Shown: positions 25,607-34,703, counted from the stretch's first letter. The stretch is DNA of 35,716 bases from an uncultured Agathobacter sp. (GCA_945910395.1 CAMDYX010000022.1:1-35716); one strand, 5' to 3'. Translations and numbers: made by a program. Notes: generated by a model not told the origin, from the sequence alone.

Positions 25607-26649
25607 TCTCCTACCTCCCTGCATACAAAGGGATTTTGGATGCCGGCCCGGACAAATCTTTTTTGCAGTTGTTCCGGAATCTGTTCTGGTATGAATTTCC
25701 CATCATTTACAACCATAATAATCTTATTTTGTCCGCCCTCCCTCAGATAAAAGCACACCTGATCGATGTAGCGGTAAAGCTTTCCATTTTCATCCTTTTT
25801 CTTGCGGATCAGCAGCCCCACATCCAAGGCCTGATAGATGTCATTTTCCATGCGGTCCGCATCTGTGCGGTTCTGCAGCATGCTTAAAATCCGGTCCGGG
25901 ACATTTCTTACATCATCGGTATGTAATGTGGTCATGCCTCTCACCCCGGTGGACCACCCCTCCAGCAGATACTTTACTTCCGTAGACCTTGCCTCCGACA
26001 GCATGATCCACTTAGGATTCAGCCTTAGACTGGACTTAATAGCCTTTGCATAGTCAAAGGTATCCTCGCTGACCTTCATCTCCACACAATCCTTTCCCGG
26101 ATTTGTTTTTGAATACCTAAGCTCCAACGTATCCTCGATGGTGATGACCCGCTCATTTGCCGGAATAAACTGGGAAAAAAACTTTGCGGATTCCGTCTTT
26201 CCAACCCCCGGCATCCCGCAAAAAATAAAATTCATTTTCGTTCGTACACAGTTGATCAGAAGTGATAGAATTTCCTTACTGCAAAAGTCTTCCGTAAGTG
26301 CCTTTTCTACTGTCATCCGTATAATTGGGGGTGTTTTCCTGATACTGATGGTACGGCCGGATTTTGCAACGGACTCATGCAGAATCGTCACCCGAAGCTC
26401 GCTGGTCTCAGCCTCAAGTTCCGGATTTCGCTTATTGAACTGAACGCTGACAAGATTTGCGATACGCTGTGTGAACTGCTCAATAAATGCCGGAGTCAGA
26501 TGCTCTTCCACAAACCCCGGATCAACCAGATATCTCTCATTGGCAGTATTCGTAAGCCAAACCTCGCTTCCGTTAAAATCGATATCCGTAATCTCCGGGT
26601 TCGATACAAACTGAAAAAGCGGACCAAAATATTCCTTACCAAGCTCCAT
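25603..26649 (-). CDS. CpaF/TadA-type pilus assembly ATPase
   Basis: This cytosolic hexameric ATPase powers pilus assembly. The 348-residue product has an N-terminal CpaF domain (ITDIDFNGSEVWL; RVTILHESVAKSGRTISIRK), Walker A GMPGVGKTES, an Asp box ITIEDTLELRY, a Walker B region NPKWIMLSEARSTE and a His box MTTLHTDDVRN with downstream arginines. This order matches TadA/CpaF rather than PilB/PilT; the long N-terminal extension of many CpaF proteins is absent. It starts 9 bp after the first mini-pilin and overlaps the TadB/C gene by four bases. No TadZ/CpaE localisation ATPase is present. Confidence 0.9.
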   Translation of the reverse strand: MELGKEYFGPLFQFVSNPEITDIDFNGSEVWLTNTANERYLVDPGFVEEHLTPAFIEQFTQRIANLVSVQFNKRNPELEAETSELRVTILHESVAKSGRTISIRKTPPIIRMTVEKALTEDFCSKEILSLLINCVRTKMNFIFCGMPGVGKTESAKFFSQFIPANERVITIEDTLELRYSKTNPGKDCVEMKVSEDTFDYAKAIKSSLRLNPKWIMLSEARSTEVKYLLEGWSTGVRGMTTLHTDDVRNVPDRILSMLQNRTDADRMENDIYQALDVGLLIRKKKDENGKLYRYIDQVCFYLREGGQNKIIMVVNDGKFIPEQIPEQLQKRFVRAGIQNPFVCREVGE

Positions 26650-26658
26650 GTCCCACCT

Positions 26659-26841
26659 CTACTCTCCGATTCCGATGCTGCTGTTGGCCCGGGCAACAAA
26701 GCTATCGATCAGTCCCTTAAAGGCGATGCCGATTGCTCCGTTCTCATCGCTCCCAATTACAGCAACCACTACTAAAATGACAGAAAGTATCGCAACTACG
26801 GTAATCAATATGCCGCCATATTCCTGAAAAATTTCTTTCAT
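26659..26841 (-). CDS. Flp-like small pilin, first gene of the operon
   Basis: The 60-residue protein begins MKEIFQEYGGILITVVAILS, has one long helix to about residue 31, then a short exported tail (SDENGAIGIAFKGLIDSF). The EYG followed by a hydrophobic helix is the mature N-terminal region of Flp pilins, where Glu is near position +5. Here it is preceded by only six residues instead of a leader ending in Gly. ATG 26841 is chosen for AAAGGAG; an in-frame ATG at 26886 lacks a site. As the first gene and the nearest to a classical Flp, it may be the major subunit. Confidence 0.75.
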   Translation of the reverse strand: MKEIFQEYGGILITVVAILSVILVVVAVIGSDENGAIGIAFKGLIDSFVARANSSIGIGE

Positions 26842-26972
26842 AATTCTCCTTTCCTCGTACATGTTTTGCACGGCAAAAAGAGTCATAGCAATATTCTGTT
26901 AAAATAAATCCGGGATTTTTCTTGACGAATGTCTGTGAAATGTCCCCATAAAATGGAAAAAAGATAACTTGT

Positions 26973-27000
26973 ATTTTACATCAAATTTTTCATTTGTAAA
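26973..27000 (-). promoter_or_regulatory. Possible promoter of the Tad-like operon
   Basis: On the minus strand TTTACA (26995-27000) and TAAAAT (26973-26978) are 16 bases apart, about 130 bp before the first gene. The rest of 26842-27020 is AT-rich and shows no gene. Confidence 0.4.
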
Positions 27001-27024
27001 TAGCATTTTTAAAAAAGTCTAAAA

Positions 27025-27052
27025 AAATAGTGCGCCATTTTGCGCGCTATTT
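27025..27052 (-). terminator. Terminator of the chemoreceptor gene
   Basis: An 11-bp stem (AAATAGCGCGC with GCGCACTATTT, one mismatch) with a 6-base loop includes the stop codon and is followed by TTTT on the minus strand. Confidence 0.85.
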
Positions 27053-27997
27053 ATTAAGTCCTGATTTTATATCTTCTATTTCATCCGTAACCTGGCCGAT
27101 ACATAATGTCAGTTCGTTCACCGATTCGGTAGCCTCTTCCGCCGCTGTTCGAATTGCCTCAATAGCTCTTGTGGAAGATTCCACCTGCTCCGTCAGATTC
27201 TTTGCCATGAAGGAGAAATCCTGCATCTTATCAAACATAATCTTGGAATCTCCCTGATACTTCCTTCCGACCTCCACAAGCTGTGTATAGCTTCCGATTG
27301 TTTTATCCTTCATAAACGAAACCACGTTTTGTGATTCCTCCGCCAGTCCGCTTACCGCGTTCACCACAATATTGGAAATATCGGTAATCTTGCTTGCAGT
27401 CTCTGAGGAATCCGCTGCCAGCTTCTTGATTTCATCAGCAACAACCGCAAATCCTTTTCCGTCATCTCCCGCATGTGCTGCCTCGATGGAAGCATTGAGA
27501 GCCAACAAATTGGTCTGATCTGCAATTTCCATGATATTGGCAGTCAGATCCATGATCTGTTCTGCCTGACGGGATTTTGCGATCTGCTCTTTTAAAGCGA
27601 TCTCCACCTCTTCTGCCCGCTTCTCCACTTCCTTGCGCTCAGCCTCCGAATCCACCATGATCCTATATGCATCCTCGTTGCTGTTCTGCGCGTAATCCGA
27701 TCCATCCTGGGACTCTTCGCTCATTCCAAGAAAGGATTCCTCCATGGATTCCATCACTTCCGAAATCTCACCGATATTCTTCGTCATTTGAAGAAGTGAG
27801 GTATTCACCTCCCCCATCATTCCGGAAAGCGAAGCAATTTCATCATAGACCCCACAAATTCGTGCTTCCAGTCCATCCAACAGCTCTGCCAATTCCTCTG
27901 CTGTCTGTTTTGCGGCCAGAAGCTCTTCGCTTGCTTCGATGCCCGGTGCCTCATTTACAGGATTTCCATTTCCCTTTTTAAAAAATGCTTTCCCCAT
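27047..27997 (-). CDS. Soluble methyl-accepting chemotaxis-type signalling protein
   Basis: The 316-residue protein has the conserved signalling hairpin of chemoreceptors, [19 protein letters not shown] then [15 protein letters not shown] (about residues 163-200), between long coiled-coil helices. No membrane helix or recognised sensor domain is present; the first 40 residues are basic and Gly/Asn-rich. ATG 27997 is preferred over the ATGs at 28015 and 28144 because GAGG lies six bases upstream and the longer N terminus would cover the promoter and repeat. No che genes are nearby. It stands just upstream of the Tad-like operon but has its own terminator, so a link is uncertain. Confidence 0.88.
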   Translation of the reverse strand: MGKAFFKKGNGNPVNEAPGIEASEELLAAKQTAEELAELLDGLEARICGVYDEIASLSGMMGEVNTSLLQMTKNIGEISEVMESMEESFLGMSEESQDGSDYAQNSNEDAYRIMVDSEAERKEVEKRAEEVEIALKEQIAKSRQAEQIMDLTANIMEIADQTNLLALNASIEAAHAGDDGKGFAVVADEIKKLAADSSETASKITDISNIVVNAVSGLAEESQNVVSFMKDKTIGSYTQLVEVGRKYQGDSKIMFDKMQDFSFMAKNLTEQVESSTRAIEAIRTAAEEATESVNELTLCIGQVTDEIEDIKSGLNK

Positions 27998-28091
27998 ACA
28001 TTTCCTCTTTATCATTAATCTGCTCCCTTTTCGGAATTGTGTTCCCGAAATGGAATTAAATTTGTGTAGTTTCGAACACACTAATACATTT

Positions 28092-28119
28092 ATTATAACA
28101 AACGTAAAATATTTGTAAA
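28092..28119 (-). promoter_or_regulatory. Sigma-A-type promoter for the chemoreceptor
   Basis: On the minus strand TTTACA (28114-28119), 16 bases and a perfect TATAAT (28092-28097). Between it and the gene lies a fragment of the dispersed repeat (GAACACAATTCCG near 28030-28052). Confidence 0.6.
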
Positions 28120-28140
28120 TCTTTCTTTTCAAGCAAAAAG

Positions 28141-28212
28141 GCACTTAATGAGCAATTACCTACGAATTTAGTACCGTTACGCTTTTTACAAACGAGAGTG
28201 GGTTCTGATTCA
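28141..28212. repeat. Dispersed palindromic repeat, middle-to-right part
   Basis: Directly repeats 970-1041 with few changes (GCACTTAATGAGCAATT, GAATTTAGTACCG, ACGCTTTTTACAAACGAGAG). It opens a stretch of about 500 bp (28145-28647) without a gene that also holds the elements described next. Confidence 0.85.
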
Positions 28213-28225
28213 TGCTTGATTGTTA

Positions 28226-28458
28226 AATTGTATCATTTCGCCGGTTGATTTTCTTCTGGTACCTAAAATCTATAAAAAAAGCGGCATTTTGAGCGTTTTT
28301 TATGGTCGATTGTATGTTTTCGCCGGATCAATTTTAGCCTGTACCTAAGAAATTGCAAATATTAGGTATACCGCGAAATCCACTCCTCAAAATAATACAA
28401 TTCGCATGAAAAATCTGCAATTTGAAGCTGTTTTTCAAGGATTTTAGGTATATAACAG
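28226..28458. repeat. Cluster of about 45-bp elements with ACCTAA cores
   Basis: Two direct copies (28226-28270 and 28308-28352) share an ATTGTAT block, a TTTCGCCGG block, a GATTTT-like block and end in GTACCTAA. A weaker inverted copy (28360-28402) starts TTAGGTATACCGCGAAAT, and a short inverted fragment TTTAGGTATATAAC is near 28443-28456. TACCTAA (28342) and TTAGGTA (28362) form a perfect dyad. No coding potential is seen. Confidence 0.6.
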
Positions 28459-28490
28459 TTCTAGCACCTCAAATCTTGCCAAATTCCACA

Positions 28491-28540
28491 ATTCTGATTC
28501 GAATATGCAAGTTCATTCGGAGCACAATTCTGAAATGGGA
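28491..28540. repeat. Dispersed palindromic repeat, right half
   Basis: Holds ATTCTGATTCGAATATGCAA, GTTCATTCGG and ACAATTCTGAAATGGGA blocks of the family. Together with 28598-28638 it flanks a terminator in inverted orientation. Confidence 0.8.
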
Positions 28541-28560
28541 TTTCCTTTTCAAGCAAAAAT

Positions 28561-28585
28561 AGAGGCCTCGTTTTACGAAGCCTCT
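28561..28585 (-). terminator. Terminator after the aspartate aminotransferase
   Basis: A 10-bp stem (AGAGGCTTCG with CGAGGCCTCT, one mismatch) with a 5-base loop is followed by ATTTTT on the minus strand, 63 bp past the stop codon. Confidence 0.8.
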
Positions 28586-28597
28586 GAAAAAATCATG

Positions 28598-28638
28598 TCC
28601 ATTTCCGGAATTGTATTTCGAAATGAATTTGTATATCC
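28598..28638. repeat. Dispersed palindromic repeat, left half
   Basis: Contains TCCATTTCCGGAATTGTATT and AATGAATTTGTATAT, the inverted form of the outer and tip blocks of the family. It begins only 10 bp from the aminotransferase stop codon. Confidence 0.7.
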
Positions 28639-28647
28639 GGTCTACCA

Positions 28648-29928
28648 CTATTGCAGAAATTTTTCTACACTTACCAGCTTAACAACGGTAACGAATACCT
28701 CAGCAGCCTTGGTAAGCTCTTCCAATGAAGGATAGGTTGGTGCGATACGGATGACAGAATCCTTCGGGTCCTTTCCATAGGGGAATGGAGCTCCTGCACC
28801 GGTCAGTGTGACTCCTGCCTCCTTACACTTTGCAACGATTTCCTTTGCACATCCTTCCAAGGCAGAAAAGCTGATGAAATATCCACCCTTCGGATTGATC
28901 CAGGAACCGATTCCACGAGGAGCGATCTCCCTGCCAAGAAGCTCATCGATCATCTCAAACTTTGGACGAATGCAGGCCGCCTGCTTTTCCATATGGGCCT
29001 TAACGCCCTCCATATCCTTAAAATACGCTGCATGGCGAAGCTGATTGATCTTGTCATATCCGATGGTCTGGAAGGTAAGCTGTGCCTTGATATCCGCAAT
29101 ATTTGCCGCAGATGATGCCAGGGCTGCAATACCGCTTCCCGGGAAGGTAACCTTGCTGGTGGAACAGAACTCAAAGACCATATCCGGATTTCCTGCTTTT
29201 TCACATTCCGAAAGAATATCCAAAATTTCAGCCTGATCCTCCTCATAGAGATGATGAATAGCATAGGCGTTATCCCAGAAAATACGAAAATCCGGTGCCG
29301 CAGGCTTTAGTGCAGCAAACCGTCTTACCACCTCGTCGGAATACACGATTCCGCTTGGATTGGAATATTTTGGTACACACCAGATACCTTTAACAGAAGC
29401 GTCGTTGTTTACATAGCTTTCCACGGCATCCATATCCGGGCCGTTTTCATTCATATCGATTGGAATCATCTCAATTCCGAAATGCCCGGTAATGGCAAAA
29501 TGCCGGTCATATCCCGGAACCGGGCAAAGGAATTTTACAGTACCCTGCTTAGACCATGGCGTATTTCCACAGATTCCGTCGAACATGGCTCTGGCGATCT
29601 GGTCATACATAATATTTAGGCTGGAATTTCCATAAATCATGACATTCTCCGGCTTGCAGCCAATCATTCCTGCAACCAGTCTTTTGGCTTCCGGAATTCC
29701 GTCTAAGACGCCATAATTGCGAAGGTCGAAACCATTTTCACTCTTTAAGAGGCTCTTGGAAGTAAGAACGTCCATCATCGGCATAGAAAGCTCCAGCTGA
29801 TCAGCTCCCGGTTTTCCTCTTGACATGTCAAGTGCAAGACCCTGCGCCTTGATTTTCTCATACTCAGCCAAAAGCCCTGCTTTCTCCTGTAAAAGCTCTT
29901 CCTTTGTCATTTCCTGGTAACGTTTCAT
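28648..29928 (-). CDS. Aspartate aminotransferase, class Ic (AAT_Ic family)
   Basis: This PLP aminotransferase belongs to the group of atypical aspartate aminotransferases first defined in Corynebacterium and common in Clostridia. The 426-residue product has LALDMSRGKPGADQLELS near the N terminus, NYGVLDGIPEAKRL, YGNSSLNIMYDQ, the VPKYSNPSGIVYS motif, FRIFWDNAYAIHHL, and EFCSTSKVTFPGSGIAAL with the PLP-binding lysine. Residues near the C terminus (DSVIRIAPTYPSLEEL) hold the substrate carboxylate arginine. Its ATG overlaps the rarA stop by four bases, so the two are co-translated. Confidence 0.9.
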   Translation of the reverse strand: MKRYQEMTKEELLQEKAGLLAEYEKIKAQGLALDMSRGKPGADQLELSMPMMDVLTSKSLLKSENGFDLRNYGVLDGIPEAKRLVAGMIGCKPENVMIYGNSSLNIMYDQIARAMFDGICGNTPWSKQGTVKFLCPVPGYDRHFAITGHFGIEMIPIDMNENGPDMDAVESYVNNDASVKGIWCVPKYSNPSGIVYSDEVVRRFAALKPAAPDFRIFWDNAYAIHHLYEEDQAEILDILSECEKAGNPDMVFEFCSTSKVTFPGSGIAALASSAANIADIKAQLTFQTIGYDKINQLRHAAYFKDMEGVKAHMEKQAACIRPKFEMIDELLGREIAPRGIGSWINPKGGYFISFSALEGCAKEIVAKCKEAGVTLTGAGAPFPYGKDPKDSVIRIAPTYPSLEELTKAAEVFVTVVKLVSVEKFLQ

Positions 29929-31262
29929 TCCTTGGGTTCCTCACTTTCACCTTTTATTTTCTTAAAATATTCCTGAATGGTTTTTTCGTATCCGATATCC
30001 GTCGGATGATAAAATACCTTATCGGTAAGTCCATCCGGCAGGTACTGCTGCTTCACATAATGATTCTTGTAATCATGGGCATATTTATAGCCCAGCCCAT
30101 GTCCCAGCCTTTCTGCGCCTTTGTAATGGGCATCCTGCAAATGCGTGGGCACCGGCGGGGTTTTCATACCCCGGACCACTTCCATGGCTGCAAAAACAGA
30201 TTCACAGGAGGCATTACTCTTCGGAGCGCATGCCACATAATTGACAGCCTCTGCCAAAATGATCTGTGCCTCCGGCATTCCGATCCGTTCTACCGCCTGT
30301 GCCGCCGAGGTTGCAACCACCAGGGCCATGGGATCGGCATTTCCCACATCCTCCGCCGCGCAGATCATAATGCGTCTTGCAATAAACTTAATATCCTCTC
30401 CGGCATACAGCATCCGGGCCAGATAGTATATGGCGGCATCTGGATCGGAGCCCCTCATACTTTTAATAAATGCAGAAACCGTATCATAGTGATTATCTCC
30501 GGTTTTATCATAAGAAATTACCCGCTTTTGTATGCATTCGCTGGCAACATCAATGGTAATGTGGATTTTCCCATCCTCCGAGCGGTCCGTGGTAAGAACC
30601 CCAAGCTCGATGGCGGTAAGGGCTGCTCTTGCATCTCCGTTACACACATCTGCCAAAAATTCCAAGGCGTCCTCGTCCATCACCGCATTGTAGGAGCCAA
30701 GCCCCTTTTCCTTATCGGTAACCGCTCGAAGGAGAAGTACCTTGATATCCTCTTTGGAAAGCTTTTTCAGTTCAAAAATGACCGAGCGGGATAAAAGAGC
30801 GCCGTTTACTTCAAAGTAGGGATTTTCCGTGGTGGCCCCGATCAGGATAATCGTTCCATCCTCCACGAAGGGAAGCAGGTAATCCTGCTGTCCTTTATTA
30901 AAGCGGTGGATCTCATCGATGAAAAGAATCGTTTTCTTCCCATACATCCCCCGGCTTTCCTTCGCCTGCTCCACAACCTCTTCCATGTCCTTTTTTCCGG
31001 CGGAGGTTGCATTGATCTGCTTAAATTCCGCGCTTGTGGTATTGGCTATGACCTTGGCAAGGGTGGTCTTTCCGGTTCCCGGAGGGCCGTAGAAAATAAT
31101 CGAGCTTAATTTATCTGCTTTGATGGCCCGGTAGAGCAGCTTGTCCTTCCCCACAATGTGCTGCTGCCCCACCACCTCCTCTAGGGTTGTGGGACGAAGC
31201 CTGGATGCTAAGGGCGACTCCGTTTCCATATTTTGTTCTCTCATATATTCAAAAATATCCAT
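29925..31262 (-). CDS. rarA: Replication-associated recombination protein RarA (MgsA)
   Basis: This AAA+ ATPase of the clamp-loader type acts at stalled replication forks. The 445-residue product has PLASRLRPTTLEEVVGQQHI, Walker A YGPPGTGKTT, Walker B TILFIDEIHRFNKGQQD, sensor 1 LIGATTENPYFEVNGALLSR, and the C-terminal tetramerisation region (RGSDPDAAIYYLARML; AEDVGNADPMALVVA; YKYAHDYKNHYVKQQYLPD). The start codon lacks a strong ribosome site. It is followed by the aminotransferase with an ATGA overlap. Confidence 0.95.
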   Translation of the reverse strand: MDIFEYMREQNMETESPLASRLRPTTLEEVVGQQHIVGKDKLLYRAIKADKLSSIIFYGPPGTGKTTLAKVIANTTSAEFKQINATSAGKKDMEEVVEQAKESRGMYGKKTILFIDEIHRFNKGQQDYLLPFVEDGTIILIGATTENPYFEVNGALLSRSVIFELKKLSKEDIKVLLLRAVTDKEKGLGSYNAVMDEDALEFLADVCNGDARAALTAIELGVLTTDRSEDGKIHITIDVASECIQKRVISYDKTGDNHYDTVSAFIKSMRGSDPDAAIYYLARMLYAGEDIKFIARRIMICAAEDVGNADPMALVVATSAAQAVERIGMPEAQIILAEAVNYVACAPKSNASCESVFAAMEVVRGMKTPPVPTHLQDAHYKGAERLGHGLGYKYAHDYKNHYVKQQYLPDGLTDKVFYHPTDIGYEKTIQEYFKKIKGESEEPKE

Positions 31263-31399
31263 TTGTAAAATCCATCCCCGTATCTATACGAAACCATATC
31301 TGTTTTCTCAAGCCGGCATCCGGCCGTTTTGCATAATTCATATTCAAATCTTGCATTTTATCCTTTGAAAATGATTTATAGCGGTTCATTATGAATAAT

Positions 31400-31454
31400 A
31401 AAGCGTCAGAAGTTTCATATCCATACTATAGAATACATGAAGCTCTGACGCTTT
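31400..31454. other. Long hairpin in the clpB-rarA gap
   Basis: AAAGCGTCAGAAGTTTCAT (31400-31418) pairs with 31437-31454 with one bulge, around an 18-base loop. The AAAGCGTC block recalls the AAAAAGCGTC block of the dispersed repeat. Weak T content follows on either side, so it may be a clpB terminator or a separate element. The rest of 31263-31594 shows no gene. Confidence 0.6.
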
Positions 31455-31594
31455 ACAACAAGAAAATATCTTTTCTACGTTATGCTTAAAAAAATGTAAA
31501 AATGCTAGTGTTTACTGTGTAAAATTCTCGTGATTGCAGGATTTTAGGCCATCTGCTTTTGGACCTCTGCCCTGCGTCCTCTGTTTTCCGGCAC

Positions 31595-34186
31595 TTAGTG
31601 CACCGCATTTGCCACCAGTTCATCCCCCAAGACATCGATTCGTATGGTATCACCTGCCGCAACCTGATCTGCCAAAATCAGTTTAGCTGACAGAGTCTCC
31701 ACATACTTTTGCAGATACCGCTTTAACGGTCTTGCTCCGTAGATGGGATCATAGCCATGATCGATAATATAGCTTTGGGCTGCGTCGGACAACTCCACCT
31801 TGATTTCACGATCTGCCAGACGTTTGTTTAGGTCTGCCATAAGCAGGGTAATGATTCCGGCGATATTATTCTTGGTAAGAGGCTTAAACAGAATGATTTC
31901 ATCCAAACGGTTCAAAAATTCCGGCCGGAAATGTCCCCGAAGCTCTCCCATTACCGCCTTCTCGCATTCCGGATTGATATTTCCGTCTGCATCAATACCC
32001 TCCAGCAGCTCCTGGGAGCCAAGATTGCTGGTCATAATAATGATGGTGTTTTTAAAGTCAACGGTACGTCCCTGGGAATCCGTGATTCGCCCGTCGTCGA
32101 GAACCTGAAGCAGCACATTAAATACATCCGGATGGGCTTTTTCCACTTCATCGAAGAGCACAACGGAATAGGGCTTTCTTCGAACAGCCTCCGTAAGCTG
32201 ACCGCCCTCATCGTATCCAACATATCCCGGAGGCGCTCCGATCAATCTGGAAACGGAGTACTTCTCCATATATTCGCTCATGTCCAGACGCACCATGTTG
32301 CTCTCATCATCGAACAGGGATGCTGCCAGAGCCTTTGCAAGCTCCGTTTTACCAACACCGGTAGGTCCTAAGAACAGGAAGGAACCAATTGGCTTTGTGG
32401 GGTCCTTAATACCTGCCTTGGAACGGATAATGGCTTCTGCAACCTTTGTTACACCATCGTCCTGTCCAATGACACGCTTGTGCAGCTCATCATCCAGATG
32501 AAGGGCTTTATTCCGCTCGCTCTCTGTAAGCTTTGCAACCGGAATACCCGTCCAGCGGGAAATAATTCTGGCAATCTCTTCCTCACTGACATTTTCATGG
32601 ACAAGGGAAAGATCTCTGTTTTTTAAGATTTCCTCCTCGGATTCTAACTGCTTCTCCATCTGTGGAAGAACGCCATACTGCAGCTCTGCAGCCTTTTCCA
32701 GGTCATAGCTTTGCTGTGCCAGCTTGATGTCCGCCTTGGTTTTTTCAATGCTTTCCCGAAGCTTGCTTACCTTTTCAATAGCGCCCTTCTCATTGTCCCA
32801 TTGTGCCTTCTTATTATTCAGTTCGTCCTTTAATTCCGCAAGCTCCTTCTGAAGACTTAAAAGGCGCTCCTGGCTGAGACGGTCTGTCTCCTTTTTCAGC
32901 GCAGTTTCCTCAATCTCTAACTGCATCACACGACGGTTCAGTTCATCCAGCTCTGTAGGCATGGAATCCAGCTCCGTCTTAATCAGCGCACAGGCCTCGT
33001 CCACCAGGTCAATTGCTTTGTCCGGCAAGAAACGGTCTGAAATATATCGGTTGGAAAGTACTGCTGCCGAAACCAAGGCACCGTCGGTAATCTTTACTCC
33101 ATGATAAACCTCATAACGTTCCTTTAATCCACGAAGGATGGAAATGGTATCCTCCACCGTTGGTTCATCCACCTGTACCGGCTGGAAACGTCGCTCAAGA
33201 GCTGCGTCCTTTTCAATGTACTCGCGGTACTCATCCAGAGTGGTTGCACCGATACAATGAAGCTCTCCTCTTGCAAGCATGGGCTTTAAAAGCTGGCCTG
33301 CATCCATGGCGCCATCGGTCTTTCCTGCCCCCACAATGGTATGAAGCTCATCGATGAACAGAATGATCTGTCCGTCAGAGCTCTTTACCTCGTCAAGAAC
33401 TGCCTTTAATCGTTCCTCAAATTCACCACGATATTTTGCGCCTGCAACCAGCGCTCCCATATCCAGGGCAAAAAGCTTTTTATCCTTCAGTCCCTCCGGC
33501 ACGTCACCCTTTACGATTCGCTGGGCAAGGCCTTCCACAACGGCGGTTTTTCCAACGCCGGGTTCCCCGATCAGCACCGGATTATTCTTGGTCTTTCTGG
33601 ACAAAATGCGCACCACATTTCGGATCTCATCATCACGTCCGATGACCGGGTCCATCTTCTGGGCTCTTGCCCGCTCCACCATATCATAGCCATACTTTTC
33701 CAAGGTATCGTAGGTTGCCTCCGGATTGTCCGAGGTCACACGCTGATTTCCCCTAACGGTAGAAAGTGCCTGTAAAAAGCGGTCACGGGTGATGCCGTAC
33801 TCCTTTATCAATTCTTTCATTGCCTTGTTTGGATATTTGAGCAGACATAGGAACAAATGCTCCACGGAGACATACTCATCTCCCATCTGCTTTGCCTCAT
33901 CCTCCGCATTGATCAGGACTTTATTCAAATCAGCACCCACATAGATCTGGGTGTTGGACCCGCTGACCTTTGTTCTTGCTGCCAGTTTCTTTTGGGCATT
34001 CTCGGTAAAATGGGACAGATTGATCTCCATTTTTTCAATCAGCTTGGGAATCAGTCCATCCTGCTGCTGCAAAAGTGCAACCAGAAGATGCTCCTGCTCC
34101 AGCTCCTGATTTCCGTATTCATAGGCCAGTTTTTCACAATCGTTGATTGCCTCAACGGATTTCTGTGTAAATTTTTGAATGTTCAT
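31595..34186 (-). CDS. clpB: ATP-dependent disaggregase ClpB
   Basis: ClpB is a hexameric AAA+ chaperone that pulls proteins out of aggregates with DnaK. The 863 residues are the full family length. It has an N-terminal Clp_N repeat pair (about 1-145), the first AAA+ module ([30 protein letters not shown]), the coiled-coil middle domain (about 405-530, [20 protein letters not shown]) that distinguishes it from ClpA/ClpC, the second AAA+ module ([29 protein letters not shown]) and a C-terminal D2-small domain ([19 protein letters not shown]). The start has GGGGGAG upstream. It follows hsp20 by 67 bp with a hairpin between. Confidence 0.97.
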   Translation of the reverse strand: MNIQKFTQKSVEAINDCEKLAYEYGNQELEQEHLLVALLQQQDGLIPKLIEKMEINLSHFTENAQKKLAARTKVSGSNTQIYVGADLNKVLINAEDEAKQMGDEYVSVEHLFLCLLKYPNKAMKELIKEYGITRDRFLQALSTVRGNQRVTSDNPEATYDTLEKYGYDMVERARAQKMDPVIGRDDEIRNVVRILSRKTKNNPVLIGEPGVGKTAVVEGLAQRIVKGDVPEGLKDKKLFALDMGALVAGAKYRGEFEERLKAVLDEVKSSDGQIILFIDELHTIVGAGKTDGAMDAGQLLKPMLARGELHCIGATTLDEYREYIEKDAALERRFQPVQVDEPTVEDTISILRGLKERYEVYHGVKITDGALVSAAVLSNRYISDRFLPDKAIDLVDEACALIKTELDSMPTELDELNRRVMQLEIEETALKKETDRLSQERLLSLQKELAELKDELNNKKAQWDNEKGAIEKVSKLRESIEKTKADIKLAQQSYDLEKAAELQYGVLPQMEKQLESEEEILKNRDLSLVHENVSEEEIARIISRWTGIPVAKLTESERNKALHLDDELHKRVIGQDDGVTKVAEAIIRSKAGIKDPTKPIGSFLFLGPTGVGKTELAKALAASLFDDESNMVRLDMSEYMEKYSVSRLIGAPPGYVGYDEGGQLTEAVRRKPYSVVLFDEVEKAHPDVFNVLLQVLDDGRITDSQGRTVDFKNTIIIMTSNLGSQELLEGIDADGNINPECEKAVMGELRGHFRPEFLNRLDEIILFKPLTKNNIAGIITLLMADLNKRLADREIKVELSDAAQSYIIDHGYDPIYGARPLKRYLQKYVETLSAKLILADQVAAGDTIRIDVLGDELVANAVH

Positions 34187-34216
34187 GGTTGCTCCCCCTT
34201 TCTATATGTATAGAAA

Positions 34217-34234
34217 GGCCGGTCGAAACCGGCC
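34217..34234 (-). other. GC-rich hairpin between hsp20 and clpB
   Basis: A 7-bp GGCCGGT/ACCGGCC stem with a TTCG loop on the minus strand is followed by TTTCTAT, just after the hsp20 stop. It is a weak terminator or an mRNA-stabilising element that could lower clpB relative to hsp20. Confidence 0.6.
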
Positions 34235-34253
34235 AGCCTTTCACTTTTCCAAC

Positions 34254-34703
34254 TTATCCTTCGATTGCAATAAATTTCTTCTGTGGAACCTCTTCCTTTG
34301 CTTCCTTTTTCGGAACGCTTACCTTCAAGATTCCGTCCTCAAATCTTGCCTTGATATCCTCTTCGGTAATATCTTTTCCAACATAGAAGCTTCTGCTGCA
34401 GCTGCCGTAGAATCTCTCGCGGCGGATGTAATTGCCTTCCTTGTCCTTTTCATCATTCTGGCTGTTCTTCTGGGCTGTGATTGTCATGTAGCCATCCTTA
34501 AGCTCTGCGTTTACATCCTCCTTCTTGTATCCCGGAAGATCAATGTCAAGCTCGAAGCTGTTGTCCGTCTCCTTGATATCTGTCTTCATCACACTTGTTG
34601 CCGGTGTTGCATATCTTCTGGTGCTTCTTGGCTCCGGTCTTAAAAAATCATCGTTGAAAAACTCATCAAATAAACTCTCTCCAAAAATACTAGGCATTAA
34701 CAT
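34254..34703 (-). CDS. Small heat-shock protein (Hsp20/alpha-crystallin)
   Basis: This ATP-independent holdase binds unfolding proteins and hands them to ClpB/DnaK. The 149-residue product has an N-terminal arm (MPSIFGESLFDEFFNDDFL), the alpha-crystallin domain (about 40-135: DIKETDNSFELDIDLPGYKKEDV; YIRRERFYGSCSRSFYVG; ARFEDGILKVSVPKKE with the conserved G-x-L) and an extension with VPQKKFIAIEG. ATG 34703 has GGAGG at eight bases. An in-frame ATG at 34772 has no site. It lies first in an hsp20-clpB transcript controlled by CIRCE. Confidence 0.95.
   Translation of the reverse strand: MLMPSIFGESLFDEFFNDDFLRPEPRSTRRYATPATSVMKTDIKETDNSFELDIDLPGYKKEDVNAELKDGYMTITAQKNSQNDEKDKEGNYIRRERFYGSCSRSFYVGKDITEEDIKARFEDGILKVSVPKKEAKEEVPQKKFIAIEG

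Noticed and set aside
26842-27020. Possible riboswitch or structured leader before the Tad-like operon.
   Set aside because: The stretch is AT-rich, and I could not see a conserved fold beyond the terminator of the neighbouring gene.
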